Positions 1 to 10,555 of a stretch of 64,000 nucleotides of DNA are shown here, one piece after another. Origin of the DNA: Neisseria arctica (lineage in GTDB: Bacteria > Pseudomonadota > Gammaproteobacteria > Burkholderiales > Neisseriaceae); assembly GCF_022870905.1 (NCBI RefSeq), contig NZ_CP091510.1, positions 2,108,001 through 2,172,000 on the forward strand, in the 5' to 3' direction. Position 1 is the first letter of the stretch, and every line of letters starts with the position of its first letter. The notes under the pieces are model-generated. The model saw only the letters and a program-made list of their open reading frames with translations. It was not told the DNA's origin and did no database searches. A program made the position numbers and the translations under genes.

Positions 1-411
1 ACGGGTTACTACCGCCACAGTCAAAATACCCAGTTCTTTGGCAATTTCCGCAACGACCGGTGCCGCACCGGTACCGGTACCGCCGCCCATACCGGTAGTG
101 ATAAACAACATATTGGCACCGCGAATGGCATCAGCAATCGCTTCACGGTCTTCTTGGGCTGCCGCACGGCCGATTTCGGGATTGGCACCGGCACCCAAGC
201 CGCGGGTCAAATTTACACCCAACTGGATGCGCTTAGCGGCATTGTTCTTGCCCAACGCTTGAGCATCTGTATTCGCACTGATAAATTCGACACCTTGAAC
301 GGTGTTCTCAATCATATTATTGATTGCATTACAACCGCCGCCGCCGATACCGATTACTTTGATGACCGCAGGGCTCGCTGCAGACTCTACTACATCGTAA
401 ACCAATTCCAT
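1..411 (-). CDS. ftsZ: Cell division protein FtsZ, N-terminal part (cut by window edge)
   Basis: FtsZ is the tubulin-like GTPase that polymerises into the Z ring. The minus strand reads [20 protein letters not shown] from the ATG at 411, then a glycine-rich nucleotide-binding segment with [16 protein letters not shown] and the tubulin signature [13 protein letters not shown]. About 137 codons are visible; the remaining two thirds lie beyond position 1. It is the last visible gene of the dcw cluster and is separated from ftsA by 164 nt that contains one uptake sequence, so it may have its own promoter. The identification rests on the GTP-binding motif and position after ftsA, and is secure. 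Confidence 0.97.
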   Translation of the reverse strand, partial: MELVYDVVESAASPAVIKVIGIGGGGCNAINNMIENTVQGVEFISANTDAQALGKNNAAKRIQLGVNLTRGLGAGANPEIGRAAAQEDREAIADAIRGANMLFITTGMGGGTGTGAAPVVAEIAKELGILTVAVVTR

Positions 412-575
412 GTTAAAGCTCCTCTGCGCCCTGCTTCAGGACAACATTTCAAACATATATTAATCTCTTTCATTATAGAGGATTTTTTTGTAAAAAAGTA
501 AAAGCTGATTTATTTTTACCTTTTTCCTCGAGCCATTTGATTTCAGACGGCCTATGAAATCCCAGAAATGAAAGA

Positions 576-1811
576 TTAAAAGTTATTGCGCAACCATTCT
601 TTGATTTTGACCAACAGGCTTTCACCCGGTTCCTTCACCGCTACGCTACCGCTGACAGTGCTGCCGTAAACATCACCACGTGCTGCTTGAAGCAAGCCGA
701 TAGCCGTCGCATAGCGCGGGTTACGGATGCGCTCGGACACCCCGCCCATTTCTTGAGGTACGCCGATACGTGCAGGCAAATTAAACACATCTTCGGCCAA
801 ATCAACTATGCCGGTCAGCAAAGATGCCCCGCCCGTCAGAACAACACCTGAAGTTAACACCTCTTCAGGGAATCCGCTGCGGCGCAACTCATTTAAAGTT
901 AACTCCAGAATTTCCTCTACACGCGGTCCGATAACACTGGCGAGTACACGGCGTGAAATTTGGCGCGGCTGGCGGTCTCCTACGCTCGGCACTTCGATCA
1001 TTTCATCCAAACCATCCATCGTGGCAATTGCTACGCCGTGATGGATTTTTATGTATTCAGCCGCATTGTGCGGGGTGCGGAGCGCCTGAGCCAAATCTTT
1101 GGTAATCAAATCACCCGCTACCGGAATCACCGCTGTATGACGGATAGCACCGTTGGTATAAACCGCAATATCGGTTGTGCCGCCGCCGATATCAATCACG
1201 CAGACACCCAAATCTTTTTCGTCTTCCGTCAAAACCGCCTGGCCGCTAGCCAGCGGTTGCAACATAATCTGATCCATGTGCAGGCCGCAACGGTTAACAC
1301 ACTTTTGAATGTTTTGCAATGCGGTAATCGCACCCGTAATGATGTGTACTCGGGTATCCAAGCGTACGCCGCTCATACCGATGGGTTCTTTGACACCGGG
1401 TTGGTTATCAATAATATACTCTTGTACAACAGTATGGAGAATATTATGGTCCGGCGGAATATTAACAGCCTTAGCGGTTTCGATAGCACGGTCGATATCG
1501 GCTTGGGTTACTTCGCCGTCTTTAATTTTCACTACGCCTTGGGAGTTCAAACTGCGAATATGGTTTCCTGCAATACCCGTAGTAACGCTGTCAACCTTAC
1601 AGTCTGCCATCAATTCGGCCTCATTCATGGCTTGCTTAATGGCTTGGGCGGTAGCATCGATATTGGTCACCATACCGGCTTTCAGACCGCGTGAAGGCGC
1701 TTGTCCCAAGCCGACGATGTGGATTTCGTTGTCATCTTGAACTTCACCGATAAGTGCGATAACTTTTGATGTTCCGATATCAAGTGCGCTGATATATTTG
1801 CCTTTTACCAT
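576..1811 (-). CDS. ftsA: Cell division protein FtsA
   Basis: FtsA is the actin-like ATPase that tethers FtsZ filaments to the inner membrane. The 411-residue product begins MVKGKYISALDIGTSKVIAL, which carries the phosphate-1 loop of the actin/Hsp70 fold. The phosphate-2 motif DIGGGTTDIAVY lies near residue 205 and the adenosine motif VVLTGGASLLTG near 325. The last residues, LLVKIKEWLRNNF, form the amphipathic membrane-targeting helix expected at the FtsA C-terminus, so the protein is complete. It sits 21 nt downstream of ftsQ and upstream of ftsZ, the standard order. Confidence 0.97.
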   Translation of the reverse strand: MVKGKYISALDIGTSKVIALIGEVQDDNEIHIVGLGQAPSRGLKAGMVTNIDATAQAIKQAMNEAELMADCKVDSVTTGIAGNHIRSLNSQGVVKIKDGEVTQADIDRAIETAKAVNIPPDHNILHTVVQEYIIDNQPGVKEPIGMSGVRLDTRVHIITGAITALQNIQKCVNRCGLHMDQIMLQPLASGQAVLTEDEKDLGVCVIDIGGGTTDIAVYTNGAIRHTAVIPVAGDLITKDLAQALRTPHNAAEYIKIHHGVAIATMDGLDEMIEVPSVGDRQPRQISRRVLASVIGPRVEEILELTLNELRRSGFPEEVLTSGVVLTGGASLLTGIVDLAEDVFNLPARIGVPQEMGGVSERIRNPRYATAIGLLQAARGDVYGSTVSGSVAVKEPGESLLVKIKEWLRNNF

Positions 1812-1832
1812 GATATTCCATTCATTATTTGT

Positions 1833-2573
1833 TTACTGTTGATCTTCCGCAGCAGTTTCAGACGGCATATCTTCTTCTGCTTCACGCATGCGTACGGCAA
1901 AGCCGTCTTTGTAACGCATGTCTACATAATCCAATCTGTTTTGCTGGCTTTTCAGCAAATCCGGCCACAACCGGGCAAAACGCTGCAATCTCTCGTTTTC
2001 ATTTTCACGTCCCAAACGTATGCTGATACCATTATCCAACACCAACGACCACGCCGAGCGCGCCGTATATTCGAGCTTGGTAATCTTAAGATTTAAGGGA
2101 GCCAGCAATGATTTGAAGTGTTGATAATGGGTAACCATATCTTTAGCATGACCGGGCTGCCCGTCAAACTCGGGAAATACTTCATCACTGGGTGCTTTAA
2201 AAATATTACCTTCGGAATCTACCAAAGCCGAATCTTTCCAGCGTGCTACGGGCACACGTTCTACTAAGGATATTTCCACCGTATCGGGTATTTTCCGGCG
2301 AACCTGTGCCGATGCTATCCATGGTAATTTTTCAAAAGCCTCACGCGCTCCGTTTAAATCGGCTTTCAAAATATTGCCGCGGATATATTGTTGGGCAATA
2401 GTCTGTAATTCTTTACCGCCGGTATACTTGAGCTCCCCCTCTATCTTTACTTGCTTAATCGGCAGATAGGGCGAGTTGTAAAGCCACACGCCGCCGGCAC
2501 CCAACAACATCAGTACGACAAGTGTGAGTAGCCAGCGGGTGATACGCCGCATGGCGCTTGCATTATCCCACAT
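1833..2573 (-). CDS. ftsQ: Cell division protein FtsQ
   Basis: FtsQ is a bitopic divisome protein that links early and late division proteins through FtsB and FtsL. The 246-residue product has a short cytoplasmic N-terminus, one membrane segment (about residues 12-31, WLLTLVVLMLLGAGGVWLY), then a POTRA domain starting at LPIKQVKIEGELKYTGGKEL and a beta domain with VARWKDSALVDSEGNIF. The ATG overlaps the end of ddl by 11 nt, which suggests translational coupling; an internal ATG at codon 8 (MRRITRW) is an alternative start. The acidic tail (EAEEDMPSETAAEDQQ) is unremarkable. Confidence 0.95.
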   Translation of the reverse strand: MWDNASAMRRITRWLLTLVVLMLLGAGGVWLYNSPYLPIKQVKIEGELKYTGGKELQTIAQQYIRGNILKADLNGAREAFEKLPWIASAQVRRKIPDTVEISLVERVPVARWKDSALVDSEGNIFKAPSDEVFPEFDGQPGHAKDMVTHYQHFKSLLAPLNLKITKLEYTARSAWSLVLDNGISIRLGRENENERLQRFARLWPDLLKSQQNRLDYVDMRYKDGFAVRMREAEEDMPSETAAEDQQ

Positions 2574-3474
2574 GAGCAGTCTTTAAAATTTCAACACATA
2601 AATCGGCAAAGCTCAAGCCGCTTTGAGCCGCTGCTTTCGGCACTAAACTATGGCTGGTCATTCCCGGCAAGGTATTGATTTCTAAAAGATATAACTTTCC
2701 ATCAGTATCTCTTAGAAAATCCACGCGCCCCCATCCTTGGCCGCCTATCGCATCGAAGGCACGCACAGCCAAATTTCTCATCAGGGTTTCGTCTTTTTCG
2801 CTTAAATCAGAAGGGCATTGGTAAACGGTATCGTCACGATTGTATTTGGCTTCATAATCGTAAAATTCGGTAGCCGGAATAATACGGATACTCGGTAATG
2901 CGGTACGACCCAATACACCGCAAGTGTATTCCCCGCCACCGATAAAACGCTCGGCCAAAATTTCGCCATGTAAGTGTTTTACTGATTCATATGCACTTTT
3001 GAGAGCACCGGCTTCCTTAACTTTGACAACTCCGATGCTACTACCTTCTACGGCGGGTTTGACAAACAAAGGCAAACCCAGCTCGCTCTCTATGGCTTCG
3101 AAATCACTGTCATCATGCAAAACAGCGAACTCAGGTACAGGCAATCCTAATGCCTTCCAAATCAGTTTGGTACGGTATTTGTCCATCCCGATAGATGAAG
3201 CGGCAACGCCGCAACCGGTATAAGGCACCCCTAGCGCCTCCAAAACGCCTTGTACCGTACCATCCTCACCGTAGGTACCGTGCAGCGTATTAAAGGCCGT
3301 CTGAAAACCCAAGGCTTTCAACTGCATAATATCTTCATGTTTGGGATCAAACGGATGGGCGTCTATTCCTTTGCTTTGCAAGGCTTTGACAATTGCCGCA
3401 CCACTGTTCAGCGACACTTCGCGCTCAGCCGAAAATCCGCCCATCAATACGGCTACTTTACCGAAATTTTGCAT
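2563..3474 (-). CDS. ddl: D-alanine--D-alanine ligase
   Basis: Ddl joins two D-alanines with ATP to make the dipeptide that MurF adds to the peptidoglycan precursor. The 303-residue cytoplasmic ATP-grasp protein starts MQNFGKVAVLMGGFSAEREVS, the N-terminal substrate loop. It continues with LHGTYGEDGTVQGVLE, the lysine-rich ATP site LPLFVKPAVEGSSIGV, and the metal-binding motif YLLEINTLPGMTSHSLVP near the C-terminus. The length matches the DdlB form found in dcw clusters. It lies between murC and ftsQ, 78 nt after murC. Confidence 0.97.
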   Translation of the reverse strand: MQNFGKVAVLMGGFSAEREVSLNSGAAIVKALQSKGIDAHPFDPKHEDIMQLKALGFQTAFNTLHGTYGEDGTVQGVLEALGVPYTGCGVAASSIGMDKYRTKLIWKALGLPVPEFAVLHDDSDFEAIESELGLPLFVKPAVEGSSIGVVKVKEAGALKSAYESVKHLHGEILAERFIGGGEYTCGVLGRTALPSIRIIPATEFYDYEAKYNRDDTVYQCPSDLSEKDETLMRNLAVRAFDAIGGQGWGRVDFLRDTDGKLYLLEINTLPGMTSHSLVPKAAAQSGLSFADLCVEILKTAHVG

Positions 3475-3552
3475 CTATGTTTCTTTCCTGCTGTTTTGCA
3501 GACGGCCTCACTGTTGGACAACCGCCTTCTCAATTTTATAACTACCACGACG

Positions 3553-4950
3553 TTATTTGGTTTGATCTACCAAAGCCTGTGCGGTTTTATTGATACTGCC
3601 AGCGCCCATGGTCAGTACGACATCGCCGTCTTGTAGAACATTCAGCAATGTTTGCGGCAACATGTTGAGGTCTTCACAGTAAATCGGTTCCAATTTCCCC
3701 AAAACCCGTATGGCCCGCGCCAAGGCACGGCTGTCGGCAGCGACAATCGGTTCTTCGCCCGCCGAATAGACTTCGGTCAATACCAAACTATCAACCGTGC
3801 TCAATACGTTTACGAAGTCTTCAAACAAATCACGGGTACGGGTATAGCGGTGCGGTTGGAATACCAGCACCAACCTTTTGTCAGGATAAGCTCCTCTGGC
3901 AGCAGCTAAAGTAGCAGCCATTTCAACGGGATGATGACCGTAGTCATCAATAATCAACGCCTGCCCGCCTTTGGGTAAATTAATGTTACCGTAACTTTGG
4001 AAGCGGCGGCCTACACCGGCAAAACCGAGCAAACCCTGCTGAATAGCCTCGACCGGCGCACCAACTTCCAAAGCCACACCGATGGCCGCCAAGGCATTTA
4101 ATACATTATGGCGGCCGGGCATATTCAACACCACTTCAAACGGCTCGATGCCTTCACTGTTCACATGCACGGTAAACCGCATTTGCGCACCGTCGGTGCA
4201 GACATCGGTTGCATAAATATCAGCACTGCTATCCAAACCATAAGTAGCGAAAGGTTTGCTGACATGAGGCAAAATAGCGCGTACATGTTCACTGTCTATA
4301 CATAAAAATGCCTTACCGTAAAAAGGCATGCGATGGATAAAAGTGATGAATGCCTGATGCAACTTATCGACACTATGGTCGTAAGTATCCATATGGTCGG
4401 TATCGATATTGGTCACTACCGACATCACGGGGGTCAGGTGTAGGAATGAAGCATCGGATTCATCCGCTTCTGCAACAATGTACTCACCCTTTCCCAAACG
4501 GGCATTACTGCCTGCGGCGGTCAGTTTGCCGCCGATAACGAATGTAGGGTCTAATCCTGCAGCAGCCAAAATCGAAGCAGTCAAACTGGTGGTTGTGGTT
4601 TTACCGTGCGTACCGGCAATAGCGATACCATCACGAAAACGCATGAGCTCTGCCAACATCAATGCACGCGGAATGACAGGAATTTTGCGTTCGTGAGCCG
4701 ATACCACTTCAGGATTATCGTTTTTTACCGCAGTAGAAGTGACGACTACATCGGCATTGGCAACATGCTCTGCAGTATGACCGGGGTATACTTGGATACC
4801 GAGGCTGCTCAAATGACGGGTTACCGCACTTTGAGCTTGGTCTGAACCTGAAACGTTAAATCCGAGATTATGCAGTACTTCGGCAATACCGCTCATACCT
4901 GATCCGCCGATGCCGACAAAATGGATATTTTTTACTCTGTTTTTCATCAT
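3553..4950 (-). CDS. murC: UDP-N-acetylmuramate--L-alanine ligase MurC
   Basis: MurC adds the first amino acid, L-alanine, to UDP-MurNAc in the cytoplasm. The 465-residue protein has the UDP-binding Rossmann start [17 protein letters not shown] (residues 10-26), the Mur-ligase ATP loop [10 protein letters not shown] (113-122), and the ligase C-terminal domain with [14 protein letters not shown] and [10 protein letters not shown]. All hallmarks are present and the length is typical. A 171-nt gap with one uptake sequence separates it from murG upstream. Confidence 0.97.
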   Translation of the reverse strand: MMKNRVKNIHFVGIGGSGMSGIAEVLHNLGFNVSGSDQAQSAVTRHLSSLGIQVYPGHTAEHVANADVVVTSTAVKNDNPEVVSAHERKIPVIPRALMLAELMRFRDGIAIAGTHGKTTTTSLTASILAAAGLDPTFVIGGKLTAAGSNARLGKGEYIVAEADESDASFLHLTPVMSVVTNIDTDHMDTYDHSVDKLHQAFITFIHRMPFYGKAFLCIDSEHVRAILPHVSKPFATYGLDSSADIYATDVCTDGAQMRFTVHVNSEGIEPFEVVLNMPGRHNVLNALAAIGVALEVGAPVEAIQQGLLGFAGVGRRFQSYGNINLPKGGQALIIDDYGHHPVEMAATLAAARGAYPDKRLVLVFQPHRYTRTRDLFEDFVNVLSTVDSLVLTEVYSAGEEPIVAADSRALARAIRVLGKLEPIYCEDLNMLPQTLLNVLQDGDVVLTMGAGSINKTAQALVDQTK

Positions 4951-5121
4951 ACTCTATCTTCTGTGCAGCAAACCGCTGCGTTTTCTTTCTTACTAAACAA
5001 CAGCCGCTTTTTGTTGTGTTCAGACGGCCTTCAGGTACATATAATCAAACCGTTTATTGTAAAGGCGACCGGTAAGATGCGCCATGCCCGTATATGTAAA
5101 TTCTTTTCTGTTTCCGAAGTC

Positions 5122-6189
5122 TTATAATGTAGTTGAAATGGCAATATCAGCCACATCATCCGCACTATTCGGCAAAGCCAGCGTACGGGCATTTTCTGCC
5201 CATACCAAGCATTTCTCACGGCTCAAACTATCGATTACTTCAGCCAAACCCGCTGCAGTCAGCTGCGATTGGGGCAAAAGTAATCCGGCTTCAGCCTGCA
5301 CCATAAACCGCGCATTTGCGGTTTGATGATCATCTACCGCGTGCGGATACGGTACCAATAAAGCACCGACTCCGGCAGCAGTAAGCTCTGCAATCGTTAG
5401 TGCTCCCGAACGGCAAATCACCAAATCGGCATCACGATAGGCAGCTACCATATCATCGATGAATTCGATACATTCGGCATCCACGCCTAATTTATCATAC
5501 TCGGCTTGTAAGTTTCCAAGCTTGTTGCGTCCCGACTGATGATACATTTGCGGGCGGCGTTCCTCCGGCAGCAATGCCAAGGCTTGGGGCAGCATTTGAT
5601 TGAGGATATCGGCACCCAAGCTACCGCCCATCACCAATATTTTCAGACGGCCTTGTCGGCCTGCGAAGCGTTCGGCGGGTGCGGAAAGGTTAGCAATATC
5701 GGCGCGCACCGGGTTACCAACCAGACCGTCGGCATTATCAAAAGCTTTAGGAAAAGCATACAATACACGCCGCGCCCAACGTGAAAGCTGCTTATTGGCC
5801 ATGCCTGCTATAGCGTTTTGCTCGTGAATCACAATCGGAATCCCCGCCAGCTTGGCGGCTACTCCACCGGGAAAGGTAACAAAACCACCAAAACCGATCA
5901 CTGCATCTACACGGTGTTTTTTTAAAATTTTGGTAGCTGCTTGAACAGTTTTCAACAAGGTAAACGGCAACATCAGCTTACGTTTCCAACCATTACCGCG
6001 CACGCCTTTAATCGCCAATGTCTCCAACAGAATATCATGCTTGGGTACGATATGTGTTTCCATTGCACCTTCGCTGCCCAGCCAAACCACATGATGCCCG
6101 CGTTCGCGTAAAGCCTCGGCTACGGCCAATGCCGGGAAAATATGCCCGCCCGTGCCGCCGGCCATCAACAGAAAAGTTTTTCCGACCAT
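5122..6189 (-). CDS. murG: MurG, lipid II-forming GlcNAc transferase
   Basis: MurG transfers GlcNAc from UDP-GlcNAc to lipid I, producing lipid II on the inner face of the cytoplasmic membrane. The 355-residue GT28-family protein opens MVGKTFLLMAGGTGGHIFPA, with the first glycine loop GGTGGH. It also has IPIVIHEQNAIAGMANK, the second glycine loop VMGGSLGA, and the donor-site region ICRSGALTIAELTAAGV followed by PYPHAVDDHQTANA. It follows ftsW by 7 nt, so the two are probably translated from one transcript. Confidence 0.97.
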   Translation of the reverse strand: MVGKTFLLMAGGTGGHIFPALAVAEALRERGHHVVWLGSEGAMETHIVPKHDILLETLAIKGVRGNGWKRKLMLPFTLLKTVQAATKILKKHRVDAVIGFGGFVTFPGGVAAKLAGIPIVIHEQNAIAGMANKQLSRWARRVLYAFPKAFDNADGLVGNPVRADIANLSAPAERFAGRQGRLKILVMGGSLGADILNQMLPQALALLPEERRPQMYHQSGRNKLGNLQAEYDKLGVDAECIEFIDDMVAAYRDADLVICRSGALTIAELTAAGVGALLVPYPHAVDDHQTANARFMVQAEAGLLLPQSQLTAAGLAEVIDSLSREKCLVWAENARTLALPNSADDVADIAISTTL

Positions 6190-6196
6190 GTTTTTT

Positions 6197-7357
6197 TTAC
6201 CCTTGTACTTTATAGCCGCGCATTTTCAAGCGGTTTTCATAATCTACCCGCAAAACCAAAGTCATGCTGACAAGCATCACAATCACCGCCGAACCGCCGT
6301 ATGACATCAACGGCAATGTCAAACCTTTGGTCGGTAGTAATCCGATATTCACACCTATATTAAAAAAACTTTGTATCCCTAACCAGATACCGACACCTTT
6401 TGCCACAAATGCGCCGAAATACAAATCCAAATCACGCGCCTGCTTTCCTATCGAAAATGCGCGCCATACCAACCAAGCGTAGCAGAAAATCAGCACACAA
6501 ATACCGACCATACCGAACTCTTCGCCGATAACGGCCAAAATAAAATCAGTATGCGCCTCCGGCAAATAAAAGCGTTTTTCCAAGCTCGAACCGAGTCCGA
6601 CACCGAACCACTCGCCCCGTGCAATTGCCATCAGCGAATGAGTCAGCTGATAACCTTTGCCCAACGGGTCTTCCCATGGATTCAAAAAAGCCGTCACCCT
6701 CGCCACACGATAAGGAGCCACCATAATCAAACCGGCCATACTCACCAAACCGGTTCCAACCATCATCGAAAACCATTTCCACGGCAAACCGGCCAAGAAC
6801 AACAGTCCCAAAGATACTACGGTAACCACCACAACCGAACCGAAGTCCGGTTCCAACAAAATTAAGCCCAAACCCAAACCTACCGGCACACCCGCAAAAA
6901 TTACTTTACGGAATTGTTTGAGTATTTCCGCCTTACGGGTAAAAAAGCTCGCCAAATAAAGAATAATTGCCAGCTTAAAAATTTCGGTAGGTTGTAAATT
7001 AATGGGGCCTAAATGTATCCACCGTTTGGCACCGTTGATTTCCCGTCCTAAAAATAGCACCAGCAACAGCAAAAACAAACTAAATACCAAAATCCACGGT
7101 GTCCATTTTTTCCACCTTGCCATGGAAACCTTAGCCGCCATTAAGCTGCACAGCGTACCAAAACCCAAAAAGATGGCTTGGCGCGAGAGATAAAACCATT
7201 GGCTGCCGCCGTCATGCTCCGCATAGGCAACAGATGCGGAATAAATCATCAGCAAGCTGAAAGACAGCATCAACACCAGCATCCAAAGTAGGGACTGATC
7301 GATTTTATGACCGTTTTTCAGTAATTTCCGGTCGAGTAATTTGGATTCGGTAATCAT
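6197..7357 (-). CDS. ftsW: FtsW, septal peptidoglycan glycosyltransferase (SEDS family)
   Basis: FtsW polymerises lipid II at the septum together with the transpeptidase encoded by penA. The start at 7357 gives MITESKLLDRKLLKNG and 386 residues; the reading frame stays open 13 codons further upstream, but that part is encoded by an uptake-sequence region. About ten membrane segments are visible. Conserved SEDS features include REINGAKRWIHLGPINLQPTE, LLLEPDFGSVVVV and the C-terminal GLLPTKGLTLPLMSYGGSA. It lies between murD (66 nt upstream) and murG (7 nt downstream). Confidence 0.96.
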   Translation of the reverse strand: MITESKLLDRKLLKNGHKIDQSLLWMLVLMLSFSLLMIYSASVAYAEHDGGSQWFYLSRQAIFLGFGTLCSLMAAKVSMARWKKWTPWILVFSLFLLLLVLFLGREINGAKRWIHLGPINLQPTEIFKLAIILYLASFFTRKAEILKQFRKVIFAGVPVGLGLGLILLEPDFGSVVVVTVVSLGLLFLAGLPWKWFSMMVGTGLVSMAGLIMVAPYRVARVTAFLNPWEDPLGKGYQLTHSLMAIARGEWFGVGLGSSLEKRFYLPEAHTDFILAVIGEEFGMVGICVLIFCYAWLVWRAFSIGKQARDLDLYFGAFVAKGVGIWLGIQSFFNIGVNIGLLPTKGLTLPLMSYGGSAVIVMLVSMTLVLRVDYENRLKMRGYKVQG

Positions 7358-7423
7358 GTTTAATAGTATCGTGTTTCTATTCAGACGGCCTTGCATTTGG
7401 TCAAAAGGCCGTCTGAAAAAAGC

Positions 7424-8761
7424 TTAGGCCAGCGATTTGAACGCTTCAATGAATACTTGGGCACGGTGTGCGTAGCCTTTAAACATATCAAAGCTCGCAC
7501 AGGCCGGGCTGAGTAAAACGATATCGCCTTGCTCAGCCAACCCGTAAGCACGGGAAGTAGCTTCTTCCAATGTTTGGCAATGCAATAAAGGCATTCCGCA
7601 ACCTTGTAAATCGGCTTCGATACGCGGAGCATCCTCACCAATCAACAAAACCGCACGCGCCTTATTTTTCAAAGCATTGCGCAAGGGAGTGAAATCCTGC
7701 CCTTTCCCCTGTCCGCCGGCAATTAATACGATAGGACTCTGCAAGCCTTCAATCGCCGCACAAGTAGCGCCGACATTCGTACCTTTACTATCGTCTATAA
7801 ACGTAATACCGTTTTTTTCACCAACTTTTTCAACACGATGGGGTAGCCCTTGAAAGGTTCGGACATGTTGTAACAATTGTTCGCGCGGTAAGCCGATAGC
7901 CTCGCACAAGGCCAGAGCCGCAAGTACGTTGGCGGCATTATGCAAGCCCTGTAATGGAATCTCGGCAGACGGTAGCAGATCCTCATCTCCTGCTTTCAGA
8001 CGGCCTGCATCTACCCAATAATCCGTACGGCATGACAATGAAAACCAACGTACATCGCGCCCTTGCCGGCGCATAGCCCGGCACATCGCATCATCTGCGT
8101 TCAATACCTGTACGCCGCTGCCGCGGAAAATTTTGTCTTTGACATGGGCATAGTCAAGCAAATCATCGTAACGGTCGAGATGGTCTTCAGAAATATTCAA
8201 AACCACAGCGGCATCCGCATCCAGATGATCGGTATTTTCCAGTTGGAAACTCGAAAGCTCCAACACCCACACATCAGCGGGGCGGCCTTCGCGCTCCACA
8301 TACGCTTCCAGCACAGGAGTACCGATATTTCCCGCCACTACCGTATCCAAGCCGCATTTACTGCAAAGATACCCCACCAAGCTGGTAACGGTTGTTTTAC
8401 CATTACTGCCTGTAATAGCGATTACTTTGTCGCTACGCCCTTGCAACAAGCCAGATAAAATTTCCACATCACCCAATACATGCCCGCCCGCTTGTTTGAA
8501 AGCATCTATTTCAGGGCGCCGCTCACTAATGCCCGGGCTAAGCGCCAACACATCGAAACCATACGCCAAGGCATCTTTCAAGCTGCCGCTATAACACACT
8601 AAGTTGGGAAAACGCGCTTTGAGTTGCGCCTCACGCTCGGCACTCAAATCCGCATCATAAGCAGCTACCTGAGCACCTGCCTTTTGCAGAAACGCCAACA
8701 TGGAAACACCTGAACCGCCCATACCGGCGACCAATACTTTTTTATCTTGCCAATTCATCAT
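7424..8761 (-). CDS. murD: UDP-N-acetylmuramoyl-L-alanine--D-glutamate ligase MurD
   Basis: MurD adds D-glutamate to UDP-MurNAc-L-alanine. I place the start at the tandem ATG at 8761/8758 ([20 protein letters not shown]), because the family begins with this Rossmann motif; the open frame extends a further 59 codons into the upstream globin gene without homology. The ATP loop [16 protein letters not shown], the HLDRYDD segment after the carbamylated lysine region, and the C-terminal [13 protein letters not shown] and [19 protein letters not shown] motif are all present. About 445 residues, usual for the family. Confidence 0.95.
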   Translation of the reverse strand: MMNWQDKKVLVAGMGGSGVSMLAFLQKAGAQVAAYDADLSAEREAQLKARFPNLVCYSGSLKDALAYGFDVLALSPGISERRPEIDAFKQAGGHVLGDVEILSGLLQGRSDKVIAITGSNGKTTVTSLVGYLCSKCGLDTVVAGNIGTPVLEAYVEREGRPADVWVLELSSFQLENTDHLDADAAVVLNISEDHLDRYDDLLDYAHVKDKIFRGSGVQVLNADDAMCRAMRRQGRDVRWFSLSCRTDYWVDAGRLKAGDEDLLPSAEIPLQGLHNAANVLAALALCEAIGLPREQLLQHVRTFQGLPHRVEKVGEKNGITFIDDSKGTNVGATCAAIEGLQSPIVLIAGGQGKGQDFTPLRNALKNKARAVLLIGEDAPRIEADLQGCGMPLLHCQTLEEATSRAYGLAEQGDIVLLSPACASFDMFKGYAHRAQVFIEAFKSLA

Positions 8762-8786
8762 TTCTTGCCAATAGTCACGGCCTTTA

Positions 8787-9287
8787 TCAGCGGGCCGTTT
8801 GAAAATAGTTACGGACACCGTATGCATGCAAAACCCCAACCAACTCCGGCAATCTTGCACGGACATCGGCTGCCATAGGGGGCTGCGGCGGTGCATATTG
8901 AGGTTCGTTTTGATTGCGCATCCAATCGCCCAGCACAAACAAATTCAACAACAACGGCTCGGCCAGCCTTTCGGCAACGGCCAACTCTTGCAAAGCCTGT
9001 GCGAAACAAGCTATCCATTCGTTACGCAATCGAAGGGTAACGGCAAAAGGAAAGTGCCGCTGCCGCAAACGCGGATGGCCATACTGCTGCTGATACAGAT
9101 CGGGACCGCCCAACCAACCACTTAAAAACTTGAACAAACGATCACGTGCATAATCCAGTGTTTCAGCATGAATATCGCGTAAATCCCGATATTGGGGTTC
9201 CAAATCCATCAAGTCGTAGAAGCGTTCGACAATAGCCCCCACACCGGCTTCACCGCCCAATGCTTCATACATACCGCCCTCTGCCAT
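8787..9287 (-). CDS. Group II truncated hemoglobin
   Basis: A 166-residue 2-over-2 globin. Features seen: FYDLM (residues 23-27, with the distal-pocket tyrosine Y24), the strongly conserved [11 protein letters not shown] stretch (71-81) in which H78 is the likely proximal heme ligand, and W91 in RNEWIACF, matching the G8 tryptophan of group II proteins. Such proteins bind O2 or NO and are usually linked to nitrosative or oxidative stress, but the role here is not shown by the sequence. It lies inside the cell wall cluster, 11 nt after mraY and 25 nt before murD, so it is probably cotranscribed with both. The residues after 115 resemble only a generic helical tail. Confidence 0.88.
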   Translation of the reverse strand: MAEGGMYEALGGEAGVGAIVERFYDLMDLEPQYRDLRDIHAETLDYARDRLFKFLSGWLGGPDLYQQQYGHPRLRQRHFPFAVTLRLRNEWIACFAQALQELAVAERLAEPLLLNLFVLGDWMRNQNEPQYAPPQPPMAADVRARLPELVGVLHAYGVRNYFQTAR

Positions 9288-9298
9288 CTATATTTCCT

Positions 9299-10381
9299 TT
9301 AGCGGATTTTAAGCGTACTCAAACCTACCAACACCAAAATCATGGTAATAATCCAAAAACGCACCACTACTTGGGTTTCTTTCCAACCCTTTTGCTCATA
9401 GTGGTGATGGATCGGCGCCATCAGGAAAATACGTTTTTTACGGGTTTTATACGATCCCACCTGCAGCATGACCGACAACGCTTCTACCACAAACAAACCG
9501 CCCATGATAAACAATACGATTTCCTGCCGCACAATCACGGCCACCGTACCGAGTGCCGCACCTAATGCCAAAGCACCGACATCACCCATAAATACTTGCG
9601 CAGGATAAGCGTTGAACCACAAGAAACCCAAACATGCACCGCACATCGCTGCACAGAATATCACTACTTCATTGGCACCAACCACATGCGGCAATTGCAG
9701 GTATTGGGCAAATTGAGCATGGCCGGAAGCATAAGCAAAAATAGCCAGCCCGGCAGCCACTAACACTACGGGGAAGGCGGCCAAACCGTCCAAGCCATCG
9801 GTTAGATTAACCGCATTAGAAGTGCCAACAATCACAAAATAAGTCAGCACCACAAAACCGATACCGCCTAACGGATAAGCAATTTGTTTGAAAAAAGGCA
9901 CAATAAACGCACTGCTGGCACTTAACTCGGCGAAATAAAACAGAAAAATACCCGCCGCCAACGCAACAACAGACTGCCATACCATTTTGAATCTGCCCGA
10001 TACGCCGTTGGGATCTTTATAAACGACTTTGCGCCAGTCGTCATAAAAACCCAATGCGCCTGTGGAAAGCAACACCACCAGCAAAATCCAAATATAAGGA
10101 TTTGCCCAATTGCCCCACAACAGGGTTGATACGGTGATGGCGGTTAATATCAAAGAACCGCCCATAGTAGGCGTACCGTTTTTAACCAAATGGGTTTGCG
10201 GCCCGTCGGTTCGCACAGCTTGGCCCACTTTCAACGCCGTTAGCTTACGGATTGTCCACGGCCCCAGCAGCAAAGAAAAAACCAAAGAGGTTAATGCTGC
10301 CATCACCGCACGGAATGTGGTGTATTGGAATACATTCAGCGCTGAAAACCAATCGCTGAAATGCGCTAACCATAAAAACAT
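9299..10381 (-). CDS. mraY: Phospho-N-acetylmuramoyl-pentapeptide-transferase MraY
   Basis: MraY transfers phospho-MurNAc-pentapeptide to undecaprenyl phosphate, making lipid I in the inner membrane. I choose the ATG at 10381 ([18 protein letters not shown]), preceded by the ribosome site AAGGAAGTCCTG; the longer open frame adds 28 residues without homology. The 360-residue protein has about ten membrane segments. Catalytic motifs are GTPTMGG near residue 70, [20 protein letters not shown] and the C-terminal [15 protein letters not shown]. It lies 174 nt downstream of murF, with a hairpin between them. Confidence 0.96.
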   Translation of the reverse strand: MFLWLAHFSDWFSALNVFQYTTFRAVMAALTSLVFSLLLGPWTIRKLTALKVGQAVRTDGPQTHLVKNGTPTMGGSLILTAITVSTLLWGNWANPYIWILLVVLLSTGALGFYDDWRKVVYKDPNGVSGRFKMVWQSVVALAAGIFLFYFAELSASSAFIVPFFKQIAYPLGGIGFVVLTYFVIVGTSNAVNLTDGLDGLAAFPVVLVAAGLAIFAYASGHAQFAQYLQLPHVVGANEVVIFCAAMCGACLGFLWFNAYPAQVFMGDVGALALGAALGTVAVIVRQEIVLFIMGGLFVVEALSVMLQVGSYKTRKKRIFLMAPIHHHYEQKGWKETQVVVRFWIITMILVLVGLSTLKIR

Positions 10382-10509
10382 CAGGACTTCCTTTTCATGA
10401 AACTTACGGTTCGTACGAACCTGTTTTCGTAATGATTGCCGACAGCAGTTTGCCGGCCGCCGCACTTTTTCGGTTTGCTATTGCTGCGCAAACCCAGCGG
10501 CTAAAAATA

Positions 10510-10541
10510 CCTCTTTGACCACAGCTTTCCAACCAAAGAGG
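10510..10541 (-). terminator. Possible terminator or attenuator between murF and mraY
   Basis: An 8-bp stem (CCTCTTTG with CAAAGAGG) and a 16-nt loop. On the minus strand it is followed shortly by ATTTTTAG. It sits after murF in the 174-nt gap before mraY. The long loop and short T-run make full termination doubtful; partial attenuation inside the cluster is an alternative. Confidence 0.4.
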
Positions 10542-10555
10542 CTTTCTGAAAACTG

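Noticed and set aside
38..501. Plus-strand open frames over the ftsZ start
   Set aside because: They are antisense to ftsZ, whose motifs are unmistakable on the other strand.
960..1740. Long plus-strand open frames inside ftsA
   Set aside because: Antisense shadows of ftsA codons; no homology-like composition.
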